Shown one piece after another: positions 1 to 8,014 of a stretch of 25,947 nt of DNA. How positions within the stretch are numbered: position 1 is the stretch's first letter; each line of letters opens with the position of its first letter. Source of the DNA: an uncultured Akkermansia sp. Lineage in GTDB: Bacteria > Verrucomicrobiota > Verrucomicrobiia > Verrucomicrobiales > Akkermansiaceae. The DNA is taken from the NCBI GenBank assembly GCA_904501955.1, contig CAJGCY010000021.1, positions 1 through 25,947 of the forward strand, read 5' to 3'. Below the pieces are notes generated by a model. The model had not been told where the DNA came from and searched no databases. It was given only the letters and a program-made list of their open reading frames with translations. The position numbers and the translations under genes are program-made.

Positions 1-126
1 AAGGCCGGAAATTTCCTCGGTCTTCGTGACTGCGGTCCATGCACCCTCCTGCGGGATGGGAGCCGGGCCGTGATTGCAGCCCTTCTTGACGCAACACATG
101 TGTTCTACTTCGTGTGTGTACTGCAT
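1..126 (-). CDS. Fe-S cluster assembly scaffold (NifU/IscU-like), N-terminal fragment
   Basis: Only the first 42 codons are in the window; the gene runs off the left edge. The translation begins MQYTHEVEHMCCVKKG and continues with a CNHGPAPIP segment and ...EEISGL. From memory this matches the N-terminus of a NifU/IscU-type scaffold family of anaerobes, usually encoded next to a 'GGGtGRT' protein, but the conserved C-terminal half cannot be seen. Such proteins hold a nascent Fe-S cluster on cysteines before transfer to apoproteins in the cytoplasm. The start is the ATG at 126; there is no clear Shine-Dalgarno sequence, and a plausible promoter lies about 75 bases upstream. It is transcribed away from the thioredoxin-like gene at 376. 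Family assignment is moderately secure; the exact role is inference. Confidence 0.55.
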   Translation of the reverse strand, partial: MQYTHEVEHMCCVKKGCNHGPAPIPQEGAWTAVTKTEEISGL

Positions 127-201
127 AGTTTCGTTATTGTTGTAAGAGAAAACGAAGGTTGCCACCACGCCTGTATGCGGCAGCGTTCTTAGTCACTTGC
201 T

Positions 202-231
202 ATTGTATACCGTTTTGTTTGAGTTAGGCAA
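202..231 (-). promoter_or_regulatory. Predicted sigma70-type promoter for the Fe-S scaffold gene
   Basis: Read on the minus strand, TTGCCT (226-231) is followed after 18 bases by TACAAT (202-207). This predicts a leader of roughly 70 nt before the ATG at 126. It is the best -35/-10 pair in the 249-base divergent gap 127-375, which otherwise shows only the promoter of the rightward gene. Motif-based only. Confidence 0.4.
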
Positions 232-337
232 GACTAATCTGCTCTTTTCGCGCATTTTTTGCGTCAGGATGAGGGGGAGGAAAGCCACCTGATAAAGCAA
301 AAAAAGAATAATTTTCAGAATTTGCGTGGAAAATGGC

Positions 338-366
338 TTCACAGTTCGTTCCAACGGGTGTAGAAT
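338..366 (+). promoter_or_regulatory. Predicted promoter of the thioredoxin-like gene, near-leaderless
   Basis: TTCACA (338-343) and TAGAAT (361-366) are separated by 17 bases; each matches five of six consensus positions. Only nine bases lie between the -10 box and the ATG at 376, so a start about 7 nt after the -10 box leaves a leader of at most a few bases. Confidence 0.5.
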
Positions 367-375
367 TGCGCAAAC

Positions 376-1005
376 ATGAAAACATTTCAGAGTATGATGA
401 TGGCGTTGGGCATGGCAGTAGCCGTGTCGTTCACGGCTTCTGCACAGGGTATCGGTGTATCCACCGGTGAGACCGGTACGGGGATTTCCATGGATGGCGG
501 CGACAAGGCTGAGCCCAAAAAGAAGAAGAAGGGCAAGAAGAAGACCGCAGCTACGGTATCAAAGGTGGGAAAGGCTGTCGGTAAGCTCAAAACTTTCAAT
601 GGTAAGCCCAACAAGAAGGCTTTGGTGTATGTATACCTGCAGTCCGCCAGCTGGTGTGGCCCGTGCAATCAGGAAATGCCCGAGGTGGCAAAAACTTACA
701 AGGCGATGAAGAAGGATGGCCGCGCGGAAATCATCTTGATTGGCGGCGACCAGACGGAAGATGCAGCCAAGAAGTTCCTCAAGAAGTACAAGGCAAAGTT
801 CCCCGGCATTCTTGCTACGGCGGTGAATGCAGCGGAGTTGCCCGGCTTTACCCCCGCGAGCGGTATTCCCCGTGCCACCATGGTGGACGGCGAGGGTAAT
901 GTGCTGGCGGATGGTTTCCCGAGTGAGGTGTTGAGCGGCTGGGAACAAGCCGTTGAAGCCGCCGCTGAGGGTGGTGCCGATGCTGATTCCGACAGCGAGG
1001 AATAA
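376..1005 (+). CDS. Secreted TlpA-like thioredoxin-fold protein with Lys-rich linker
   Basis: 209 aa. Residues 1-23 form a Sec signal peptide with a likely cleavage after ASA (21-23). Residues 44-58 are a very lysine-rich segment that may tether the protein to nucleic acid or anionic envelope polymers. A thioredoxin fold follows (about 64-195), with the redox motif WCGPC at 93-97 and the expected cis-proline at P165 (GIPR). The tail, 194-209, is strongly acidic. The active site implies thiol-disulfide exchange with exported proteins; substrate and partner are unknown. Family members often reduce cytochrome c apoproteins or rescue envelope proteins, but no cytochrome biogenesis gene is nearby. 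It is convergent with the five-gene minus-strand operon, ending 23 bases from it. No Shine-Dalgarno is visible. Confidence 0.85.
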   Translation: MKTFQSMMMALGMAVAVSFTASAQGIGVSTGETGTGISMDGGDKAEPKKKKKGKKKTAATVSKVGKAVGKLKTFNGKPNKKALVYVYLQSASWCGPCNQEMPEVAKTYKAMKKDGRAEIILIGGDQTEDAAKKFLKKYKAKFPGILATAVNAAELPGFTPASGIPRATMVDGEGNVLADGFPSEVLSGWEQAVEAAAEGGADADSDSEE

Positions 1006-1028
1006 AGCCCCCGGTGAACGTAAAATTT

Positions 1029-2321
1029 TTATAAAGTACCCGGCAGCAGCGGCGGAGGAATTATCTGCCCCTGCTGCCGTTTGCTGTATATGCGGTAGCG
1101 CAGGGGGAGGATTTGCCCGTTACCACGTAGCTGTGGGGGGAGGGTAAACTCCCATGCTGCGCCGCGCGGAATCTCGCCCGCGACATGCAGGATTTGCTCC
1201 GGTAAATCATTTTCTGCGTTGATAATGCGTTGCTTCACGCGATAGTAGGCGGCAGAGCCCAGCTCCTCGTATTCCATGAAACGCGCGCCCCGGCGTATGT
1301 CCACCGCGGGAGCCGTGGAGGGGAGTGTTCTGCATAATATGCCGTTGCTGAGTGTGACCGTGCCCGGTATTTCTCGCTGAGCAAGCATGATGTCATCCGC
1401 AATTTGTGTTTGCCGTACTTCCGTAAGCGCTTCCAGCGCGCGGAAGTAGTCATTCTCAGCCTCTGCCAATCGTTGCTCCAGCTCGGCTTTGTTTTGCGCG
1501 TGATTGTCGCGTAATAGGTGGAGCAGGGAAGCGATGCGCACGGCAGTATCTTCCGTTACTTGACCTCCGGGCGCTGCCGACTTGCCCCACAGGGCGGAGC
1601 GCAGACGGTGGTGTGCCTCACTTTCTACCGCTATGTGGGGAAGTGCCGGTTTTTTTGCAGCAAAGGCAGCGCGTGCCTTGCCGTAGGTTTCTTCCGTAGT
1701 GGTGGGGCGCATTGCCAGTATTTCCACCGTATGTATGCCCGCTGCCGCCATGGCTGCGGCATCCGTGGCATCCAGCCGCTCCGCGGAAAGTATAAATCGC
1801 CACACGAGCCCGCGTGGGGCGTCGTACAGTGCTTCTTCCACGCACAGGGGGATGGCGGTGAGGGGCAGCGGGGTTCCCGTGCCGGGAATAAAGGCGGATA
1901 TTCTGTGAGCGCGGCGGGCGTTGTAGTTTTCCTCCTCCGTTGCGGAGGCGTAGACATCGTACTGTAGCCCGTTTGCTATCACTCGCACCCCGGGTTGTGC
2001 TGCATGGGGCGTTAAGAAATCCGCTTGGCGGAGTTGCTGCAGTCGGTAGGCTGCCATTTCTTCATACAGTGAGTCAAGTTGTGCGGCGGTCTGCTCTTGC
2101 GGGTGCCGGATTTGCTCTGCAAATGCTTGTAAGAAGATGTTTTTGTCCACCGGCGGTAGGTCTGAGTGTTCGTACAGCGCAGAGTATGCGCGTTGCAGAC
2201 ATTGTAGCGCTATGTATTGCGCCTCCGTGCGAGCTAAGTCAGCCGAGGCGGAGGTCTCCGAGTATGGGTGAGCGTGGCAGCAGATGCTTACCAGTGGCAG
2301 CAAGGGTAAAAGTCGGTTCAT
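1029..2321 (-). CDS. Exported tandem FKBP_N/FKBP-like protein, probable pseudo-isomerase
   Basis: 430 aa, last gene of the five-gene operon. Residues 1-17 look like a signal peptide. I see two copies of the layout of FKBP-type proline isomerases with an N-terminal dimerisation domain. Copy 1: helical part about 30-112, then GVRVIANGLQY (111-121) and an FKBP-like strand set ending near 205. Copy 2: helical/coiled part about 255-320, then GTVTLSNGI (320-328) and an FKBP-like end with WEFTLPPQL (390-398). Residues expected in the active pocket are missing: the FDSS aspartate, the tryptophan before the EAL helix (C160 or non-aromatic here), and the tyrosine of the usual AYG. A chaperone or scaffold role without isomerase activity is therefore likely. 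The start overlaps the PDZ gene by ATGA. The fold assignment is by eye. Confidence 0.7.
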   Translation of the reverse strand: MNRLLPLLPLVSICCHAHPYSETSASADLARTEAQYIALQCLQRAYSALYEHSDLPPVDKNIFLQAFAEQIRHPQEQTAAQLDSLYEEMAAYRLQQLRQADFLTPHAAQPGVRVIANGLQYDVYASATEEENYNARRAHRISAFIPGTGTPLPLTAIPLCVEEALYDAPRGLVWRFILSAERLDATDAAAMAAAGIHTVEILAMRPTTTEETYGKARAAFAAKKPALPHIAVESEAHHRLRSALWGKSAAPGGQVTEDTAVRIASLLHLLRDNHAQNKAELEQRLAEAENDYFRALEALTEVRQTQIADDIMLAQREIPGTVTLSNGILCRTLPSTAPAVDIRRGARFMEYEELGSAAYYRVKQRIINAENDLPEQILHVAGEIPRGAAWEFTLPPQLRGNGQILPLRYRIYSKRQQGQIIPPPLLPGTL

Positions 2322-3034
2322 GGGTGGTAAATTGAGGCTTTGAGCAGCAGTTGTTCCAGCTCTTTGGGGAGGCGTGTCAGGTCTCGGTGGTAAAAGTCTG
2401 CCCGTAGCGTTTGTTCCGGCACACGGGCAGGGGTGCAGCGTATGTTGAGCGCTCGTTCCGTGGATTGTACGCGTATCAGCGTGTCGTCACTTTGCAGGTA
2501 GACGGTGCAGGTGGTGTAAGTGTCTTTTTGCGCCAGTTGCAGCTCCGCCATGTGTAGCAAATGCCGCCGCACGGCGGGCACGTTGACCGTAGCGTTGCCA
2601 TTCGGCACCAGAAGGATAAGCAATTTGTTGGTTTCTCTTATCGCTTGCTTACCCGGGGCGGTGTGTGCGGGGCGCTCGGCCGTCGGGCAGTTGATGTTCA
2701 TGCGCTCCCCGTTGCGCAGGAGGAGTAAATGCAGGGTGGTGCCCGCTTGTTTGAGACGGAGCACTTGCGCCAAGTCTTCCGGGCTTTTTAGGGTGGAGCC
2801 ATCCGCCTGTAGCAGCACATCCCCGAGCCGCAAATGTTGCTGTGCCGGGGTGTCGGGGGGGATTCGTGTGATGATTAAGCCCGCGCCGGGGGGAATAATG
2901 TCAGCGTACGCCTGCTGAGTGGCGGAATCCGCGGGAATAGCCTGCACCCCCAGTACTGCCGCGGCCTTGGCCACTGTGGCGGTCAGGCTAAGCGAGGTGC
3001 ACAGCATGATGACGATGGAGATGATTCTGTTCAT
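2318..3034 (-). CDS. Exported PDZ-domain protein
   Basis: 238 aa. Residues 1-24 form a signal peptide ending in AKA. A single PDZ domain spans about 28-113: it has the hydrophobic GLIITRI strand (52-58), the DTPAQQ loop and the LRLGDVLLQADG core (68-79) typical of bacterial PDZ domains in HtrA and site-2 proteases. There is no protease domain; the remaining 120 residues are an unrecognised mixed region. PDZ domains bind C-terminal or extended peptides, so this is probably a binding subunit of an envelope complex. The start overlaps the preceding large gene (ATGA) and the stop overlaps the FKBP-like gene (ATGA). No promoter is visible inside the operon, so co-transcription is expected. Confidence 0.8.
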   Translation of the reverse strand: MNRIISIVIMLCTSLSLTATVAKAAAVLGVQAIPADSATQQAYADIIPPGAGLIITRIPPDTPAQQHLRLGDVLLQADGSTLKSPEDLAQVLRLKQAGTTLHLLLLRNGERMNINCPTAERPAHTAPGKQAIRETNKLLILLVPNGNATVNVPAVRRHLLHMAELQLAQKDTYTTCTVYLQSDDTLIRVQSTERALNIRCTPARVPEQTLRADFYHRDLTRLPKELEQLLLKASIYHP

Positions 3035-5661
3035 GGCTGATTCCCGTCATTTTGCACGGGGGGATGTTGTGCGAGTTGCAGCGCGTAGGCGTATGCCGGG
3101 GTGCCCTGCAAACGCTGCAGCGCAAGCTCCGCCAAGCGCGGGTTGCCACTCATTTTGCTGCGGCAAATATCCGCATAGGCTCGGTAATAATGCAGGTGTG
3201 CGTGGTCCGCCACGGCTCCGTAGGGCGTGGCGCATGTCAGTCCCTCCGCCAGCAAGTATTCGTAAGCGAAACAAGCTGCTTCCCACATGCCTTCTCGGAC
3301 AAAACGGCGTGCCATCTCTTCGCTGATGCCGGCACTGCGCCCCCAGCTGTGCACCAACTCGCTTTTCATGACGTTGAGGTATTGGGTGCCATAGCGCACT
3401 TGGTCCGCCAGATAGTCGTGGTACACGGCTGCATTGACACGGCGGTACCACATGGCAAGCAGCAGGGCGTCCCGGTGCAGTCGGGCGGCTTGCTCTTCGC
3501 TGTCGGCCAGAAGTGCCATGGCCTCCCTCGCGGCGGGGGTGGTATCGTCCGTGTGATTTGCGGTCATGGCCTGCAGCACCTGCTGCGCCGGTTCTTTTCG
3601 CCCTTGTTGCAGGTACAGGCGGATGAGGTGCAGCCCGGCGGTGGAGTATTCTCCACTCAGGCAGTGGGCAGGGCAGTCTTCCCAATCCGCCACCGCTTGT
3701 ACGGCTCCATGGTGTGTCAGCAGCCCGAGTATGCAGCCGGTAAGCAGGGGGGATTCTTGCATGGCATGTGCTTTTGCCGTGGCGAGCAGTGCCTGAACGG
3801 CCTCTTGCCGTTCCTCCGGGGTGGCGGGGATGATGCCACTGACGCATGCAGCGCGGTGCAAGTTAAGCCCCAGCTCATCTTCATGCCCGAGTGCCGCGAT
3901 GCGCATTTCTTCCCGCATGCCCATGGCCTCACCGTAGTCGAACAAGGGGGCAGACTCCCCTTCATAGTGGGTGAAGAGGCTGATGAGGGCGCGGGGGCTG
4001 AAGCCTCTCAACTCGCGCTGGCAGATGACGAGCGACCACAGCTTGTTGGTGTTGAGCAGTCTTGCCAGCTGAGCGCAGGCTTGCTCCAACTCTGCCGTGT
4101 GCCCGTTTTTTTCCAGCACGGCCAGCAGCAGGGCAAGACGGTGCATGAGTTGCGGTACTTTGCACACCGCTTCATTGATGATGGGGACGGCGCTTGCAGC
4201 TGCGTCCTGAGGGCTGATGCTCACCTCATCACCCGTGAAATCCACCACCACGCCATCCGCCTCGGCATGCATGGCAATGCGCATGTAGACCGGTACGATG
4301 AGGTCATAGTACTTGGGGCGTACGCGTTCGCATAGCGTCAGCTCAGCTGCCAGTAATTGCCCTGCCGCCCCCACGGTGCGCAGCTTGCCGAATAAGTCTG
4401 CCAGTTGCTCGGCATCTGTTCTGAACGCTGATAAGAGGGTATCAAGCTGCTCATCTTGTAAGTTCAGTAGGGAAGGCTGCCACTGCGGTAGCTGCACGGC
4501 GGAGACATCCGGCCAGAGCGGGGATACGCCCTGAGCCGTTACCGTAACGGCTTGCCAGCTGTCTGCGCCCCCTTGCACGGCCAGCATGCAACGCGGCGCA
4601 AGTGCTTGTAGCGCCGGTGGTAATCTGTCCGTTTGGCTGCGCACGGTGCGCTGTGCTGCTTGCAGTGAGGGCTGCCGGTGCAGATTCAGTGCGCTCAGGC
4701 AGCATTCCGGCGTGTCGTGCCCGATTTCGCTGTAGTGCCGTACCCCCTTAAACATGAGGTGCCGCGGTAAGGTCTCCGGGCTGAGCTCCAGCAGCTCGAA
4801 TCCGGGGTTGGCGATGGTGCGGGCCAGGATGACGGCTGTGGGGGCATCTCGCCACACCATGTTGAGGAGCAGGGCTGCACTGCGGTTGACATTTTCCGGC
4901 AGGTAGGGGCATACCTTGCCTCGCAGGGCGTACTCTGCATGCAACAACCTCATGTAATCCGAGTTGCGCAGTGCCAGGTCGCGGGCGCGCTGCTCCTCGA
5001 TGATGATGGGTTTGCCTCCTGCAAAATCCCGCAAGTGTCGGCGCATGGCCGCACTTGCCGCTACGGTGCGCCCCTTGCCTTCACAAAAGTGCTCCAGGGC
5101 CAGGTCCAGCAGGTGGAGCTCATCTCGGCTCAGCGTGTTATCTTGCATGAGCCACAGCAAAATGGCTTTTCTTCTTGCTCCGGGGCTTTGCTCCGTCTGC
5201 AGTATATCGCGCAGGTGCAGGACGAACTCTTCACTCGGTTCTTGCTCAAAGTTGAGGCGGATGCCTCTGGCTTGCAGCAAATGACGGTACTCTAACAACG
5301 GTCGCAATATGTTTATTTCCTCCGCTGTGCTGAAGGCGAGGGCGTAGGCTTCCAATTGCCTGTTGGCATCGTTCGGTCGAGCGAGTTTGAAGAATAACTC
5401 ATCACAATGCGGGTTTTGCAGGAAATCCACCAGCAATTGCTGCTGCTCAGCTGTTTGTAGGTTAAGGTCGCGCAGTATATTGAGCCTGGTGTTATCCGTT
5501 TCCGTCGGGAATAAATCCGCCGGCATGACCTCCGCGCCCAGCGGCTCCAGCGGGTCGCTGAGCTCGTATGTGGTGAGCCCACTTGCTGCCGTGTTTAAGA
5601 ATACCAACGCCGGCATGAGGCTGCTCCTTTTGCTGAACATGATGGAAAAGTGCCGTATCAT
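3031..5661 (-). CDS. Very large exported helical protein of unknown function
   Basis: 876 aa from the ATG at 5661, which overlaps the upstream gene's stop by ATGA. An earlier in-frame start would add an unlikely arginine-rich extension lying inside the upstream gene. Residues 1-28 form a signal peptide ending in AASG. The rest is almost wholly helical, rich in Leu/Ala/Glu/Gln, with TPR-like spacing in the C-terminal third (about 620-860), for example paired helices with A/L/Y repeats such as RVNAAVYHDYLA. I recognise no catalytic motif or transmembrane segment. By its size and helical-repeat character it may be the central scaffold of the operon's product. Function unknown. Confidence 0.75.
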   Translation of the reverse strand: MIRHFSIMFSKRSSLMPALVFLNTAASGLTTYELSDPLEPLGAEVMPADLFPTETDNTRLNILRDLNLQTAEQQQLLVDFLQNPHCDELFFKLARPNDANRQLEAYALAFSTAEEINILRPLLEYRHLLQARGIRLNFEQEPSEEFVLHLRDILQTEQSPGARRKAILLWLMQDNTLSRDELHLLDLALEHFCEGKGRTVAASAAMRRHLRDFAGGKPIIIEEQRARDLALRNSDYMRLLHAEYALRGKVCPYLPENVNRSAALLLNMVWRDAPTAVILARTIANPGFELLELSPETLPRHLMFKGVRHYSEIGHDTPECCLSALNLHRQPSLQAAQRTVRSQTDRLPPALQALAPRCMLAVQGGADSWQAVTVTAQGVSPLWPDVSAVQLPQWQPSLLNLQDEQLDTLLSAFRTDAEQLADLFGKLRTVGAAGQLLAAELTLCERVRPKYYDLIVPVYMRIAMHAEADGVVVDFTGDEVSISPQDAAASAVPIINEAVCKVPQLMHRLALLLAVLEKNGHTAELEQACAQLARLLNTNKLWSLVICQRELRGFSPRALISLFTHYEGESAPLFDYGEAMGMREEMRIAALGHEDELGLNLHRAACVSGIIPATPEERQEAVQALLATAKAHAMQESPLLTGCILGLLTHHGAVQAVADWEDCPAHCLSGEYSTAGLHLIRLYLQQGRKEPAQQVLQAMTANHTDDTTPAAREAMALLADSEEQAARLHRDALLLAMWYRRVNAAVYHDYLADQVRYGTQYLNVMKSELVHSWGRSAGISEEMARRFVREGMWEAACFAYEYLLAEGLTCATPYGAVADHAHLHYYRAYADICRSKMSGNPRLAELALQRLQGTPAYAYALQLAQHPPVQNDGNQP

Positions 5662-6689
5662 GGGTGGAAAATGCAGTGGTTTTCGGGCTCTTCCTCGGCT
5701 TCCGTATGCGGGAGGTACACGCTCCATTTCCCCGTGGTGGGAGGCCTGTGTTTCAACCCGGTTTCCGGCGTATAATAAAATGTGATACCGTGCAGGTACC
5801 CTTCGTGTGTTGTTTTCAGAAAATCAAAGTAGCTGAAGGGTTGCTCCACGAGCATACCCAGGGCGCATACCTCCTCATAAACGGAGGCCGGGTAGGTGCC
5901 GTCCTCATGGCGATAGGCGGGTAAGAAAACATATTGCTGAGCCCAGCGGGCTACTGCTCCCGGGTTTTGCTGCATGTAGTCGCGGAACCCCGAATCTGTG
6001 GCACTGCCTTTTTTGTCCAGAAAAAGCACCACGATACCCACCCCTCTCATGGCGGCGTAAGCGATGGCTTGGTTGACGTTGCGCGCCACGGGCAGGTAGC
6101 CTTGCGTGGCGGGGGCGGGCTCGCTGTCCGCATGCTTACGCAGGAGTTTCAGCGTGGTCTCCTCCACGTAGCAGAGCCCAGGGTAGCTTTTTGCCTGCTG
6201 CTCGGTTACCACTTTGTTCGGTACGCAAATGAGCCTGTGAGTGCCGTGAGCTGCACAGAGCAGGGCGATAATGCTTTCGCCGGATTTGCTGTAGGTGGCG
6301 GACAGAACTTTAGCGGCATACCGCCCATGGTTGTAGGTGTTGATGGTGGTAAAAGCGTTTTGCTTGTACCACTGCTGCAGGTGTGTCACATCTGCATCAC
6401 TCAGGGCGGAGACGTGCAGCTTAATGAGGCGCCCGTTGGGGGTGCTGACAATGGCGTGAGCGTTGTTGCTCAGCTGCCCCTCCATGCCGACCAGTCGAGC
6501 CTCAAAAGGGGTTATCCCTGCCGGCTGCCACAGGCGCAGTTTTCCCGGGGTGATGTGCTGTGGTGGCGTCATATCCAGCGCCGGGGCATTGAAATCCGCC
6601 GCCCCGGCAAAGGGCGACTGCTCCGCGGCGATGATGAAGCCCGCGCTTATCGTGGACGTCAGCCCCAATATGTTGCATAGGCGTATCAT
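5658..6689 (-). CDS. Exported protein: SHD1-like domain plus cysteine-less thioredoxin-like domain
   Basis: 343 aa from the ATG at 6689 (ATGA overlap with the preceding stop); the earlier in-frame start lies inside the upstream gene and has no signal peptide. Residues 1-22 form a signal peptide. Residues 48-108 resemble the SHD1 fold common in PVC bacteria: a WxxxG...FEARLVG strand, VSTPNGRLIKL and a terminal ALSDADVTHLQQW. Residues about 203-300 resemble a thioredoxin-like domain: a helix NQAIAYA, a strand GIVVLFLDKKGS, then a helix. Where such domains carry CxxC, this one has GSATDS and so no redox site. It is probably a binding module. Third domain boundaries and function are unknown. Confidence 0.7.
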   Translation of the reverse strand: MIRLCNILGLTSTISAGFIIAAEQSPFAGAADFNAPALDMTPPQHITPGKLRLWQPAGITPFEARLVGMEGQLSNNAHAIVSTPNGRLIKLHVSALSDADVTHLQQWYKQNAFTTINTYNHGRYAAKVLSATYSKSGESIIALLCAAHGTHRLICVPNKVVTEQQAKSYPGLCYVEETTLKLLRKHADSEPAPATQGYLPVARNVNQAIAYAAMRGVGIVVLFLDKKGSATDSGFRDYMQQNPGAVARWAQQYVFLPAYRHEDGTYPASVYEEVCALGMLVEQPFSYFDFLKTTHEGYLHGITFYYTPETGLKHRPPTTGKWSVYLPHTEAEEEPENHCIFHP

Positions 6690-7861
6690 GGGTGGTGAGG
6701 GAGGGTTAAGTAGAGGTGGGTGAAGACGGGCGGGTCGTACATGCCGTTTTCTCTGCAAGGGCGGTAAGCTACAAAAACCGGTACTTGCAGCGCAGTACCT
6801 TCTTTGGCCGCTGCTGCAAATCGTTCTTTGTTGTATGCACAGGGGACAACGTGCTCCGCCCCGAATAAATCACGCACCAAGGTTTCCGCCACTTCCGGCA
6901 ATGTTTCGATGGTGACGCTATCCGGCAGTTGCACGGCTTGTTGAGCGCTGCTGCCATCTCCTCCGCGCAGCCGGTGCTTGTGGCGTAGCTCCGGCATGCG
7001 TTGTTGTGCCTGTACCCACAGCCGTTCGCGCATGCGGACGGAGGCATCGGATACATCACCCACGCCATAGTTCAGCAGGAAGCGCTCGCGGGCTTCACGG
7101 CTGTACATTCGGGCAAAGTAATTGTCTGCGCGTCGCATGCCCAGTTCTATCACCGGTCCGTAGCTCATGAATCCCCTTTTGTACTGGGAGATGAGGCTGC
7201 TGCGGTGCTGCTGTACCAGCGCTTGCCAATGCATTGCCCCGGCTGCACTTTGCTCCAACTTTTCCACGGCTTGTGCCGTGGCGAGAATGGCCTCCGTGAA
7301 GTTGTCCACTCCCGCGGCATCTAAATCTTGCAGCTTGCCCAGCACCTCCTGCTCTACCGTGCGCAGGGTGGCTGCATCTTCCTCGCTGAGCGGGGTGTCC
7401 AATTCCTCATCGGTGAACGCATCCTCCCTTTCGGCAATGGCGGCGAACAGGCGGGTAGAGCCATGGCAGCAACAGGCAATCTGTTGTTGCAGCGCTTTGT
7501 TGTATAAGGCTGCGGGTATGCTCCTCAGAATATAGTGCAGGCTACCCTGTGCGTACAGTTGTTCCGTTGTTGCTGCATCCGGGGCGCATTCTCGGCTCAA
7601 TTCGCGGAACCTCTCTTCCGCCTCACGTACGTGGTGAATGGCTGCTACGGCTGCGTCAGCTGCTTCTCTGCTGCGTGCGGCTTCCAGTATGCTGATGGCC
7701 TCACGCATGCGCTGCTCCAGCTCTTGCGCAGCTTGCAGCAGTGCCGCAAGCCGCGGAGTCATGGCTCTCTGCACGCGCCTGGGTAATGCCTCCGCCCCGC
7801 TTGCCGTCAGGGGCAGCAGGCTCAGAAAACTCAGAATGATGGTGCAGACGCGCTTGCTCAT
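6686..7861 (-). CDS. Exported helical protein of unknown function, first gene of operon
   Basis: 391 aa. Signal peptide 1-24 (SLLPLTASGAEA). Residues 30-95 are a long helix with coiled-coil-like Glu/Arg/Ala spacing; two cysteines near 128-130 form a CCC run; the C-terminal 100 residues are mixed, with a VPVFVAYRPC strand. No family is recognised. It leads the minus-strand operon and its stop overlaps the next gene by ATGA, so its transcription and translation probably set expression of all five genes. The start ATG at 7861 has no Shine-Dalgarno. I could not place a convincing promoter in the 153-base gap to fmt; a small hairpin (GCCG/CGGC) lies 10-30 bases before the start. Confidence 0.72.
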   Translation of the reverse strand: MSKRVCTIILSFLSLLPLTASGAEALPRRVQRAMTPRLAALLQAAQELEQRMREAISILEAARSREAADAAVAAIHHVREAEERFRELSRECAPDAATTEQLYAQGSLHYILRSIPAALYNKALQQQIACCCHGSTRLFAAIAEREDAFTDEELDTPLSEEDAATLRTVEQEVLGKLQDLDAAGVDNFTEAILATAQAVEKLEQSAAGAMHWQALVQQHRSSLISQYKRGFMSYGPVIELGMRRADNYFARMYSREARERFLLNYGVGDVSDASVRMRERLWVQAQQRMPELRHKHRLRGGDGSSAQQAVQLPDSVTIETLPEVAETLVRDLFGAEHVVPCAYNKERFAAAAKEGTALQVPVFVAYRPCRENGMYDPPVFTHLYLTLPHHP

Positions 7862-7939
7862 ATACTTACAAAGGCCGTTTTTGTGCGGCTTTTATTGACT
7901 CCATGCGCAGAATTTAGCAAAAAATACCGCTTATTTGAA

Positions 7940-7966
7940 GCCCCAAATTGCCGGAATTGCCCCAAA
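7940..7966. repeat. Direct repeat GCCCCAAA x2 in the fmt upstream region
   Basis: GCCCCAAA occurs at 7940-7947 and 7959-7966, a 19-base period, with AATTGCC also repeated at 7946-7952 and 7955-7961. The pair lies just upstream of the fmt -35 box in a divergent gap, so it could bind a regulator on one face of the helix. It may also be chance. Confidence 0.3.
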
Positions 7967-7980
7967 CAGGCGGAAATGGC

Positions 7981-8009
7981 TTGACTATACGCCTTTTTCT
8001 GGCATAAAG
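7981..8009 (+). promoter_or_regulatory. Predicted promoter of fmt, leaderless
   Basis: TTGACT (7981-7986) is followed after 17 bases by ATAAAG (8004-8009), or after 16 bases by CATAAA. The ATG of fmt is at 8015, where the transcript would begin. The -35 is strong (5/6) and the -10 weak. Confidence 0.42.
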
Positions 8010-8014
8010 GGTGT

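Noticed and set aside
3052..4335. 427-codon plus-strand frame opposite the large helical protein
   Set aside because: The minus-strand gene has a signal peptide and sits in an ATGA-coupled operon; the plus frame crosses its start and has no motif.
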